Part shown: positions 5,653 through 11,266 of the stretch, in pieces | How the letters are laid out: every line of letters begins with the position of its first letter | Numbering within the stretch: position 1 is the stretch's first letter | NCBI GenBank assembly: GCA_002171575.2 | Contig: NHEI02000011.1 | Coordinates: 1 to 11,266, forward strand | Direction: 5' to 3' | Source of the DNA: Flavobacteriaceae bacterium TMED81 | GTDB lineage: Bacteria > Bacteroidota > Bacteroidia > Flavobacteriales > Flavobacteriaceae | Length of the DNA: 11,266 bases | Translations under genes and position numbers: made by a program | The notes under the pieces: model-generated | Databases searched by the model: none | What the model was told of the DNA's origin: nothing | Seen by the model: the letters and a program-made list of their open reading frames with translations, nothing else

Positions 5653-6912
5653 TCAAGTTTGAATAAACTCTTGTCCAAATGAGCAGGAAAGACACTTTTT
5701 TTGATCGCAGTACGCATTCTTAAGTTCGAGCAAGGCCTGACTGTCAAGCGCCGATGCAGCACTGACTCCTAAGGAAGAAAATGCGCGTATGGTACTGTTC
5801 GACTCTGCCTGAATCGAGCTCGCCCACGAAATGAGATCATCTGTTTTGCTGATCCCATGCGCTTTGTAATAGCAAAACAAGAATGGAATCAAGGTATTGA
5901 TAATCAGTAAATCTAGAAATGATTTACTCAACCCTTTGTTTCGTTTTGTGTGCTCTTTACCAAACACATGATGGGTTGACCAATAGTCCGATGTGGATAC
6001 TCGAAAGACCTCCTCAACATTTTTTTGTGGATCTCCTTCCAAGATCTTGTCTAAAAGCTGCGAATGATGGGCGTAGAGTTGAGCCAATTGAGACAAACGG
6101 ATGGTGGGAAAACCACTAGGGCGCATTCTAAAAAATTTGACTTTCTCATTGACACCTTTCAATTGAAGTTTGTGCTGCGCGTAGCGATATTTTTTCTGAA
6201 GTTTTTCCAAATAAGCATCGTCCATTTCGGCTTTCAACATCTCTGCTTGACCAAACAGCAAAGCTTCCAATTCCTCATGGTCTTGGGTCTTCCAAATGAC
6301 CGAAAAAGGGATGGATTGTGCAATCGCTGCAAACGCTAAGCCATTGACAGAAAGTCCAAATCCTTTGGCCAGGGCAATAAACAACACATTTTCCCAGTCG
6401 TTGGCAGTTTGATCGAGCCATTGCTGAAACACTTTGGTTTTTTGAGCCAGTCGTTCTACATAAAGACGATCAAAAAAAGCCATTTGTTTAAATCGGTCGA
6501 TGTGTTTGATTCGATCCGCACAGGGGATCCAAAGATCAGAAGTTGATAGTCCTTGGTAGCGCTGTATGAGGGTCTTGTCAGTAAAATCACGCAAAACAAC
6601 GGTAGCCAATGGATGGTCATCCGAAGTAAAAACAGGCATATCCTCCTCCCAAACCACATGAAGAATGACATTGTCGTAGGCCTTATCGGTATGGTGATTG
6701 TGAGCGTACCAGTCTGAACTTTTGATGTGCATTTCCACATGCCCTGCCCAAGTCATCTTATCCAATTGGAGTTGCGCAAACAAAAAATCGGGACCACTAT
6801 TGGTGTTGCGCTGTCCAGCTCGTACGACAATCAGTTCTCGCTGATCGGTCGTTGTCATCGGTTTGTTCGTCAGCTGTTGTTGCCAAAGGTAGTACATTAG
6901 TTTTTCATTCAT
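5653..6912 (-). CDS. DUF2851 family protein
   Basis: 419 residues from the ATG at 6910-6912; a GTG immediately before it (6915) would add one residue. I recognise the DUF2851 pattern: an N-terminal MYYLW segment, RAGQRNTNSGPDFLFAQL (about 31-48), and the highly conserved WAGHVEMHIKSSDWYAHN plus YDNVILHVVWEED (about 55-90). The C-terminus has a Cys cluster, C402, C407 and C410 (CDQKKCLSC), which could bind a metal. No signal peptide or membrane segment is evident, so it is probably cytoplasmic. The family is widespread in Bacteroidota and has no established function; the WxxHVExHxxSxDW core with acidic and His residues hints at a nuclease-like fold, but this is a guess. It follows the rhodanese gene by 18 bp. 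Confidence 0.88.
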   Translation of the reverse strand: MNEKLMYYLWQQQLTNKPMTTTDQRELIVVRAGQRNTNSGPDFLFAQLQLDKMTWAGHVEMHIKSSDWYAHNHHTDKAYDNVILHVVWEEDMPVFTSDDHPLATVVLRDFTDKTLIQRYQGLSTSDLWIPCADRIKHIDRFKQMAFFDRLYVERLAQKTKVFQQWLDQTANDWENVLFIALAKGFGLSVNGLAFAAIAQSIPFSVIWKTQDHEELEALLFGQAEMLKAEMDDAYLEKLQKKYRYAQHKLQLKGVNEKVKFFRMRPSGFPTIRLSQLAQLYAHHSQLLDKILEGDPQKNVEEVFRVSTSDYWSTHHVFGKEHTKRNKGLSKSFLDLLIINTLIPFLFCYYKAHGISKTDDLISWASSIQAESNSTIRAFSSLGVSAASALDSQALLELKNAYCDQKKCLSCSFGQEFIQT

Positions 6913-6930
6913 CACATTTGGGGCGTGCCT

Positions 6931-7314
6931 CTAGTCTATCACTTCACCTTGCCACTCTAAAATACCTCCAAGTAAATTATAGGTTTCGTTGAATCCCAAG
7001 TCACGCATCAATTGTACGGCTTGCGCGCTCCTCGCTCCCGATCGACAATATACATAGTACGATTTGCTTTTGTCCAAGGTGTTGATTTCGTCGATAAAGC
7101 CAGGACCCATTCGCAGATCTATGTTTTTTGCGTTGGGAATATAACCGCTTTCAAATTCTTCTTCTGTGCGTACGTCCAATACAACTGCTTCGGGTTGCTC
7201 GGTTAAGGCTTGCGCCCATTCATTTTGTGATAGATCTGACATGCTATTTTGTTTTGGCCGAAGATACATACAGCCCGTTAATAATAAAACAATAAACAAA
7301 TAGTTTTTCCACAT
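6931..7314 (-). CDS. Rhodanese-like domain lipoprotein
   Basis: 127 residues. A short signal peptide ends in the lipobox LLTG-C15, so the mature protein should be lipid-anchored in the cell envelope. The rhodanese domain spans about 26-125, with the entry motif VVLDVRTEEEFESGYIPNAKNI (44-64) and the active-site loop C90-RSGAR (YCRSGARSAQA) carrying the catalytic Cys that would hold a persulfide; C-terminal NLLGGILEW (113-121) is also typical. The active loop length is that of sulfur-transferring single-domain rhodaneses. The physiological sulfur donor and acceptor are unknown. It is the first gene of a run of six minus-strand genes and is divergent from the MarR gene across a 79-bp AT-rich gap. 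No convincing full promoter is seen on this strand (best -7 candidate TACATTTA, 7326-7319). Confidence 0.9.
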   Translation of the reverse strand: MWKNYLFIVLLLTGCMYLRPKQNSMSDLSQNEWAQALTEQPEAVVLDVRTEEEFESGYIPNAKNIDLRMGPGFIDEINTLDKSKSYYVYCRSGARSAQAVQLMRDLGFNETYNLLGGILEWQGEVID

Positions 7315-7332
7315 TCATTAAATGTATAAAAA

Positions 7333-7363
7333 TTTGATGAATTAAAAATAAATACTAAATTTG
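7333..7363 (+). promoter_or_regulatory. Promoter of the marR-yceI-CDGSH unit
   Basis: TTTG (7333-7336) is followed after 19 bp by TAAATTTG (7356-7363), matching the TTG / TAnnTTTG Bacteroidota consensus. Transcription should begin near 7367-7370, about 25 bp before the MarR ATG. The last bases of the -7 box overlap the first of two palindromes that probably bind the regulator. Confidence 0.75.
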
Positions 7364-7387
7364 TACCTACAACATTTGTAAATACAA
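7361..7387 (+). promoter_or_regulatory. Tandem palindromic operator, two TTGTA-N2-TACAA sites
   Basis: TTGTACCTACAA (7361-7372) and TTGTAAATACAA (7376-7387) are both perfect 5-bp inverted repeats with a 2-bp centre, and their starts are 15 bp apart. They cover the end of the -7 box, the expected transcription start and most of the 5' leader, ending 6 bp before the MarR start codon. Position and symmetry fit binding by a dimeric MarR protein that represses its own transcription. Effects on the divergent rhodanese gene are possible. Confidence 0.7.
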
Positions 7388-7393
7388 TTTAAT

Positions 7394-7813
7394 ATGTTAG
7401 CAAGATCATTGGTCGTTGAGAGTATGCGTTTGGGCCAGTTTATAAGTGATGAAATCAGTTGTGCCTTACACCCCTATGGATTGAGCATTCAGCAGTTTAA
7501 TGTGTTGCGAATTTTGCGGGGCTGTCAGGAAAAACCAGCATCGCTGCAATACATCACCTCTCGAATGATTCACAAAACGAGTAATACAACGCGCATTGTG
7601 GATCGATTATTGGAGAAAAAGCTGGTCGATCGGAAACCCTGTGCTGAAAACCGAAGAATGGTTGAAATCAACATCACCCAAGCGGGGATTAAGCTCCTGA
7701 CCACCATTGACCCTGTGATTGATAAAAAAGAAAATGAAGTCGCAAACAGACTGTCCGAAAAAGAATTGACAGCCTTGCTCGACAACTATAAAAAACTATT
7801 CGTTACACTTTAA
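7394..7813 (+). CDS. MarR-family winged-helix transcriptional regulator
   Basis: 139 residues, typical MarR size. N- and C-terminal helices form the dimer interface; the DNA-binding part runs about 47-95, with the recognition helix around KTSNTTRIVDRLLEKK (61-76) followed by the wing (LVDRKPCAENRRMVEINIT, 77-95). There are three cysteines, C23, C44 and C83; C23 lies in helix 1 in a region where thiol-sensing OhrR-type members carry their reactive Cys, so redox sensing is conceivable but not shown. It is the first gene of a unit with yceI (15 bp gap) and the CDGSH gene. Two matching palindromes directly upstream suggest autorepression. The ligand is unknown. Confidence 0.9.
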   Translation: MLARSLVVESMRLGQFISDEISCALHPYGLSIQQFNVLRILRGCQEKPASLQYITSRMIHKTSNTTRIVDRLLEKKLVDRKPCAENRRMVEINITQAGIKLLTTIDPVIDKKENEVANRLSEKELTALLDNYKKLFVTL

Positions 7814-7828
7814 TCTAAATTCAATATT

Positions 7829-8386
7829 ATGAAAATCAAATCCTATTTTTTACTTACGTTATTGCTGATGGCGACTGTCTCATTTGGCAGTGTCAAGCCA
7901 ATTCCCGTTACCGCTGCCACGATTGAGTGGAAGGCCTATAAAATTGCCTATGAGCGTTGGGGTACAATTGAACTGGAAAGTGGTGAGCTCGATTTTGAAG
8001 AAGGCACACTGACAGGAGGAAACTTTGTGGTAGACATGACGAGCATACAAGTGACCAGTCTTGAGGGAAAAAAGAAAGCAAGCTTGGAGAAACACCTTCG
8101 CTCTGATGATTTCTTTAGCATCGAGAAATTTCCAAGTGCTACCATGGTGATTACTGCAGTCGAGCAATCCGCTGATGGATATACGGTAACTGGAGATTTT
8201 ACAATTAAAGGGCAAACCCATCCCGTGATTTTTCCCATGACCGTCGATGGCAATACCGCGATAGCCAAAGTCAAGATTGATCGCTCCAAGTACAATGTTC
8301 GATATGGTTCTGACAGTTTTTTTGACAACCTCGGAGACCGTGTCATCTACAATGAGTTTGACCTCAATGTCACATTAACATTTTAA
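7829..8386 (+). CDS. Secreted YceI-like (lipocalin-like) protein
   Basis: 185 residues with an N-terminal signal peptide (about 1-20, ending ATVSFG). The rest is one YceI domain: WGTIELESGELDFEEGTLTGGNFVVDMTSI (44-73, beta strands), HLRSDDFFSIEKFPSATM (89-106), VTGDFTIKGQTHPVIFP (120-136) and IDRSKYNVRYGS (150-161). These are the most conserved YceI segments. Structures of the family show a periplasmic lipocalin-like barrel holding an isoprenoid or similar lipid; biological roles are mostly unproven. It lies 15 bp after the MarR gene and 13 bp before a CDGSH microprotein, so all three should be co-expressed. Confidence 0.93.
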   Translation: MKIKSYFLLTLLLMATVSFGSVKPIPVTAATIEWKAYKIAYERWGTIELESGELDFEEGTLTGGNFVVDMTSIQVTSLEGKKKASLEKHLRSDDFFSIEKFPSATMVITAVEQSADGYTVTGDFTIKGQTHPVIFPMTVDGNTAIAKVKIDRSKYNVRYGSDSFFDNLGDRVIYNEFDLNVTLTF

Positions 8387-8399
8387 AAAACGGAAAGCT

Positions 8400-8483
8400 A
8401 TGAAAATCGATCGTCCAAAATGCGGTTGTGGAAACACACAAAACCCAGATGGGTATTGTGATGGATCGCACAACAATAAATAA
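8400..8483 (+). CDS. 27-residue CDGSH-type iron-sulfur microprotein
   Basis: An ATG 13 bp after the yceI stop opens a 27-codon frame ending in TAA. Nearly the whole protein is a CDGSH motif: C8-G-C10-G-N-T13, P16, then C20-D-G-S-H24. Three Cys and one His are the ligands that hold a redox-active [2Fe-2S] cluster in the NEET/CDGSH family. The spacing between C10 and C20 is one residue longer than in the mitoNEET consensus, with DGY before the last Cys. The upstream AACGGAAAGCT is purine-rich but not a full SD. Known CDGSH proteins are longer or dimeric, so this would be a minimal version; a small zinc-binding peptide is the alternative. The next feature is the trp promoter 13 bp after its stop. 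Confidence 0.75.
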   Translation: MKIDRPKCGCGNTQNPDGYCDGSHNNK

Positions 8484-8496
8484 TTTTTCATTTGAG

Positions 8497-8527
8497 TTGT
8501 CTAGTTGACACTTGATTTATATATTTG
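8497..8527 (+). promoter_or_regulatory. Promoter of the trp operon
   Basis: TTG (8497-8499) is followed after 20 bp by TATATTTG (8520-8527), a full match to TAnnTTTG. The expected start of transcription (about 8531-8534) falls only 2-5 bases before the leader-peptide ATG at 8536, so the leader peptide mRNA would be almost leaderless. No operator-like palindrome of note is seen around it, which fits control mainly by attenuation. Confidence 0.75.
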
Positions 8528-8535
8528 ACTCGCAA

Positions 8536-8583
8536 ATGGAAAATATCAGCACTTGGTGGTCTGCATATAACGCACAGTCGTGA
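8536..8583 (+). CDS. trpL: trp operon leader peptide with tandem Trp codons
   Basis: A 15-codon frame encodes MENISTWWSAYNAQS followed by TGA. Adjacent Trp codons at 8554-8559 are the sensor: a ribosome short of charged tRNA-Trp stalls there. The frame ends inside the upstream strand of the antiterminator (8577-8584), so a ribosome that reaches the stop codon covers that strand. Location between the trp promoter and an intrinsic terminator just ahead of trpE makes the assignment strong even though the gene is tiny. Confidence 0.88.
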   Translation: MENISTWWSAYNAQS

Positions 8584-8626
8584 TACACACCTCGTATATA
8601 CATACCAAAGGGCTTGTCATCACGAC
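8577..8626 (+). promoter_or_regulatory. trp antiterminator hairpin (2:3 pairing)
   Basis: GTCGTGAT (8577-8584) is the exact reverse complement of ATCACGAC (8619-8626), giving an 8-bp stem. The second strand includes the terminator loop and the start of its descending arm, so forming this hairpin excludes the terminator. With the ribosome stalled at the Trp codons (8554-8559) the first strand is exposed and antitermination is favoured; with the ribosome at the stop codon (8581-8583) it is covered. Confidence 0.8.
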
Positions 8627-8638
8627 AGGCCTTTTTTT
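8607..8638 (+). terminator. trp attenuator terminator
   Basis: GGCTTGTC (8611-8618) pairs with GACAGGCC (8624-8631), 8 bp with one G-T wobble, around loop ATCAC, followed directly by seven T (8632-8638). AAAG before the stem (8607-8610) can extend pairing into the T-run. This is an intrinsic terminator 12 bp ahead of the trpE ATG. It would stop transcription when the leader peptide is fully translated, that is when tryptophan is plentiful. Confidence 0.9.
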
Positions 8639-8650
8639 ATTGTGAAACCT

Positions 8651-10048
8651 ATGAAGTACACACTACAGACACATCACCGCAAATTGCTCGTCGATACCAT
8701 GACGCCTGTCAATATGTATTTGAAAGTCAGGGACAATTTTCCAAACAGTATTCTTTTGGAAAGCTCGGACTATGGAGTCAACGACAACAGTGTGGCCTAT
8801 ATCTGTTTTAATCCCATTGCGGATATCAAGCTCCAAAATCAGATGTTGTCCATGCGCTATCCCGATGGGAAATCCAAACAAATCCAACTGGCAGAAAACG
8901 AGCGAGTGGCCAAGTATTGCATTGATTTTTCCAAGCAGTTTGCAGGAAATTTTAAATCCGAAAGATTTGTGTCCAACGGCTTGTTTGGCTTTACCTCCTA
9001 TGATGCTGTCCAGCATTTTGAAGACATTCAGTTTTCGGAAAAAGAAGAAGATGTTCATATTCCGCAACTGTATTATGCGCTTTTTCAAAACGTCATTGCC
9101 ATCAATGTCTTCAACAATGAGGCACATCTCTATGCACATTGTTATCAAGCCGATAGCAATCTAGATGAGGTTGTTGCCGTTTTACAAGCGCCAAACCCCA
9201 CTACGCATTCTTTTTCACGTCAAGGTGAACCTCAATCCAATTTGACAGATGATGAGTTTGTCAAGCTTGTCAAAAAGGGAATTCATCATTGCTATCGCGG
9301 GGATGTATTTCAAATTGTGTTGTCACGACGCTTTTCCCAACCATTTGCTGGGGATGACTTTACGCTATATCGTGTTCTTCGGTCGGTCAACCCGTCCCCC
9401 TATTTATTTTATTTTGATTTTGGGGATTACCAAATTTTTGGCAGCTCACCCGAAGCGCAATTGGTTGTTAAGGACGGAAAAGCAGAGATTCATCCGATTG
9501 CGGGAACCTTTCGCAGAACGGGCAATGACAAGCAAGATGCCGAGCGTGCCAAGGAGCTTGCAAAAGACCAAAAAGAAAATAGCGAGCATGTGATGCTCGT
9601 CGATTTGGCAAGAAACGATCTCAGTCGAAATGGCAATCAAGTGAAGGTCGAAAAAAACAGAGAAATTCAATTCTATTCCCACGTCATTCACCTTGTATCA
9701 AAGGTTACGGCGATGAAAAAAGAAAACCGAGACACCATGGAAATTGTGGCTGACACCTTCCCTGCTGGAACGCTGAGTGGAGCGCCCAAGCATCGAGCGA
9801 TGCAGCTCATCGACGAATACGAAAATCGAAGTCGTGCTTTTTATGGGGGTGCAATCGGATTTATGGATTTTGACGGCAATTACAATCATGCCATTATCAT
9901 TCGCTCTTTTTTGAGCAAAAACAATGTCTTGCACTATCAAGCTGGTGCTGGAGTGGTGTCGGAGTCCAAACCCGAAAACGAATTACAAGAAGTCTACAAC
10001 AAACTGGGGGCTCTCAACAAGGCCTTAGAAGAAGCTGAAAAACTATAA
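8651..10048 (+). CDS. trpE: Anthranilate synthase component I
   Basis: 465 residues from the ATG at 8651. It forms anthranilate from chorismate and ammonia supplied by TrpG, the first committed step of tryptophan synthesis. LLES (35-38) is the tryptophan feedback-binding motif. Chorismate-site segments: NPSPYLFYFDF (247-257), GSSPEAQLVV (264-273), HPIAGTFRRTGND (281-293), VDLARNDLSR (317-326), TFPAGTLSGAPKHRAM (369-384) and AFYGGAIGFMDFDG (396-409). These, with LLES, mark TrpE and not the folate enzyme PabB. The frame is open further upstream (to a TTG at 8525) but that stretch is the attenuator, so the ATG after the terminator is the real start. It is followed by trpG after 2 bp. Expression should be controlled by the attenuator and activity by Trp feedback. 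Confidence 0.96.
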   Translation: MKYTLQTHHRKLLVDTMTPVNMYLKVRDNFPNSILLESSDYGVNDNSVAYICFNPIADIKLQNQMLSMRYPDGKSKQIQLAENERVAKYCIDFSKQFAGNFKSERFVSNGLFGFTSYDAVQHFEDIQFSEKEEDVHIPQLYYALFQNVIAINVFNNEAHLYAHCYQADSNLDEVVAVLQAPNPTTHSFSRQGEPQSNLTDDEFVKLVKKGIHHCYRGDVFQIVLSRRFSQPFAGDDFTLYRVLRSVNPSPYLFYFDFGDYQIFGSSPEAQLVVKDGKAEIHPIAGTFRRTGNDKQDAERAKELAKDQKENSEHVMLVDLARNDLSRNGNQVKVEKNREIQFYSHVIHLVSKVTAMKKENRDTMEIVADTFPAGTLSGAPKHRAMQLIDEYENRSRAFYGGAIGFMDFDGNYNHAIIIRSFLSKNNVLHYQAGAGVVSESKPENELQEVYNKLGALNKALEEAEKL

Positions 10049-10050
10049 CT

Positions 10051-10611
10051 ATGCACATACTTGTCATTGATAATTACGATTCCTTTACCTACAATTTGGT
10101 GCATTATCTCGAAGACCTCGATTGTACGGTAACCGTAAAGCGAAACGACCAACTCACGATCGAAGAGGTGGCGGATTATGATAAAATTGTATTGTCTCCT
10201 GGCCCTGGGATCCCCGACGAAGCGGGACTGTTAAAACCCATCATCGATGCCTATGCCAAGACAAAGCCCATTTTGGGAGTTTGTCTGGGACATCAAGCTA
10301 TCGGAGAGGTTTTTGGTGGTACCCTGACCAACCTCGACAAGGTCTATCATGGCGTAGCAACTCCCATTCAAGTTATTGTCGATGATCCACTTTTTGCGGG
10401 CTTGGGCAAGCAATTTGAAGTTGGACGTTATCACTCTTGGGCGGTCGAAAAGCCCTTACCTGATGAGCTTGTCCTTTTGGCAGAGGAAGACCACGGACAA
10501 GTGATGGCGATGAAACATAAAGTGTACGACATTTATGGCGTTCAATTTCACCCCGAGTCCATTTTAAGCCCCGAGGGAAAGCAATTGTTGAACAACTGGT
10601 TAAAGATGTAA
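10051..10611 (+). CDS. trpG: Anthranilate synthase component II, glutamine amidotransferase
   Basis: 186 residues, a single class I glutamine amidotransferase domain (about 1-185), not fused to trpD. It hydrolyses glutamine and passes ammonia to TrpE. Visible motifs: NYDSFTYNL (8-16), the oxyanion region SPGPGIPDEAG (49-59), the nucleophile elbow GVCLGHQAIGE with C78 (76-86), and the HPES motif with H167 and E169 completing the triad. The sequence could also serve p-aminobenzoate synthesis (PabA is nearly indistinguishable), but its place two bases after trpE and one base before trpD makes the trp role clear. Confidence 0.95.
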   Translation: MHILVIDNYDSFTYNLVHYLEDLDCTVTVKRNDQLTIEEVADYDKIVLSPGPGIPDEAGLLKPIIDAYAKTKPILGVCLGHQAIGEVFGGTLTNLDKVYHGVATPIQVIVDDPLFAGLGKQFEVGRYHSWAVEKPLPDELVLLAEEDHGQVMAMKHKVYDIYGVQFHPESILSPEGKQLLNNWLKM

Positions 10612-10612
10612 A

Positions 10613-11266
10613 ATGAAAGCGATATTAGAAAAACGAATCCAGAATCAAAGCTTGACAAAAGACGAGGCCAAAAACACCTTGCTTGACATTGGGCAAGGCA
10701 AATGTAATTCGCATCAAGTGGCAGCATTTTTAACTACCTATATGATGCGCCCGATTACGGTCGACGAGCTTTCTGGTTTTCGTGCTGCTCTCCTAGACCT
10801 TTGTATTGCCATTGACTTGTCGGACTATGACCCCATCGACCTATGTGGCACCGGCGGAGACGGTAAAGACACCTTTAATATCTCCACGCTTGCCTCTTTT
10901 GTAACGGCTGGTGCTGGAGTCGCTGTGGCAAAACACGGAAACTATGGTGTTTCTTCTTCCTGTGGATCGAGTAATGTGATGGAACACTTGGGTATTCGAT
11001 TTTCGAATGAACAAGACTTTTTACAAAACTGCATCGAAAAGGCAGGGATTTGTGTTCTCCATGCTCATTTGTTCCACCCCGCCATGAAGCATGTTGCGCC
11101 CATTCGACGTGATCTCGGACTGAAAACCTTTTTTAATATGCTCGGGCCCCTCGTAAATCCGTCTAAACCCAACAAACAAATGGTGGGCGTTTTTAACCTT
11201 GAGCTTCAACGGATTTATCGCTATGTCTTGGAAGAAACCAACCAACAATACAGCATACTCCATGCC
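10613..11266 (+). CDS. trpD: Anthranilate phosphoribosyltransferase, C-terminus beyond window
   Basis: 218 codons are present, open to the right edge; full proteins are about 330 residues. The ATG is at 10613-10615, one base after the trpG stop codon, so the two are translationally close. The enzyme joins anthranilate to PRPP. Motifs: DLCGTGGDGKDTFNIST (76-92, PRPP/phosphate loop and metal site), AKHGNYGVSSSCGSSNVMEHLG (106-127), and HPAMKHVAPIRRDLGLKTFFNMLGPLVNP (155-183), which contains the anthranilate-binding Arg. KHGNY replaces the KHGNR seen in enterobacteria; a Y here seems usual for flavobacterial TrpD as far as I recall. Further trp genes probably follow to the right. Confidence 0.96.
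   Translation, partial: MKAILEKRIQNQSLTKDEAKNTLLDIGQGKCNSHQVAAFLTTYMMRPITVDELSGFRAALLDLCIAIDLSDYDPIDLCGTGGDGKDTFNISTLASFVTAGAGVAVAKHGNYGVSSSCGSSNVMEHLGIRFSNEQDFLQNCIEKAGICVLHAHLFHPAMKHVAPIRRDLGLKTFFNMLGPLVNPSKPNKQMVGVFNLELQRIYRYVLEETNQQYSILHA

Noticed and set aside
8505..8510. TTGACA as an E. coli-like -35 box for trp
   Set aside because: Only about 9 bp from the -7 box; the TTG at 8497-8499 has the right spacing for the Bacteroidota consensus.
8525..8650. N-terminal extension of trpE starting from a TTG at 8525
   Set aside because: The stretch crosses the trpL frame and the attenuator terminator and has no TrpE-like sequence; the ATG at 8651 gives a normal TrpE N-terminus.
8663..9148. 161-residue minus-strand open frame opposite trpE
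   Set aside because: Antisense to conserved trpE, no family resemblance and no promoter.

Overview
This window looks like chromosomal DNA of a member of Bacteroidota, most likely class Flavobacteriia. The evidence is Bacteroidota-type promoters (TTG, about 19-20 bp, TAnnTTTG), near-absence of Shine-Dalgarno (SD) sequences, and the local gene order rpsU, xerC-like recombinase, hpf, tRNA-Thr, tRNA-Tyr. I recall that order as typical just upstream of the tuf/secE/nusG region in these bacteria. There is no mobile element, CRISPR array or clear genomic island.

Left part (1-1800, all minus strand): a translation cluster. rpsU (ribosomal protein bS21) has its own promoter and is the only gene in the window with a strong SD (AAGGAGGT). 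It is followed by a hairpin, a XerC/D-type tyrosine recombinase, the short ribosome hibernation factor HPF, and a separately promoted tRNA-Thr/tRNA-Tyr unit that runs off the left edge.

Middle part (1799-7314, all minus strand): six closely spaced genes read from right to left. They are a rhodanese-domain lipoprotein, a DUF2851 protein, a 75-residue PspC-domain membrane protein, a sodium:alanine (AGCS) symporter, a membrane-anchored helix-hairpin-helix protein that carries a one-base frameshift, and an acyl-CoA dehydrogenase. Gaps of 9-19 bp suggest co-transcription, although the functions are mixed.

Right part (7315-11266, plus strand): first a small unit of a MarR-type regulator, a secreted YceI lipocalin-like protein and a 27-residue protein that is little more than a CDGSH iron-sulfur motif. 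Two identical-architecture 12-bp palindromes (TTGTA-N2-TACAA) lie between the MarR promoter and its start codon and are probably its operator. Then the tryptophan operon begins: promoter, a 15-codon leader peptide with tandem Trp codons, mutually exclusive antiterminator and terminator hairpins, then trpE, trpG and trpD, the last cut by the window end. The trp control region is a complete classical transcription attenuator readable from sequence alone.

Most notable points: the lone SD on rpsU (probable translational autoregulation through the ribosome's own anti-SD occlusion), the trp attenuator with a nearly leaderless leader peptide, the tandem MarR operators, the CDGSH microprotein, and the frameshift in the helix-hairpin-helix gene.
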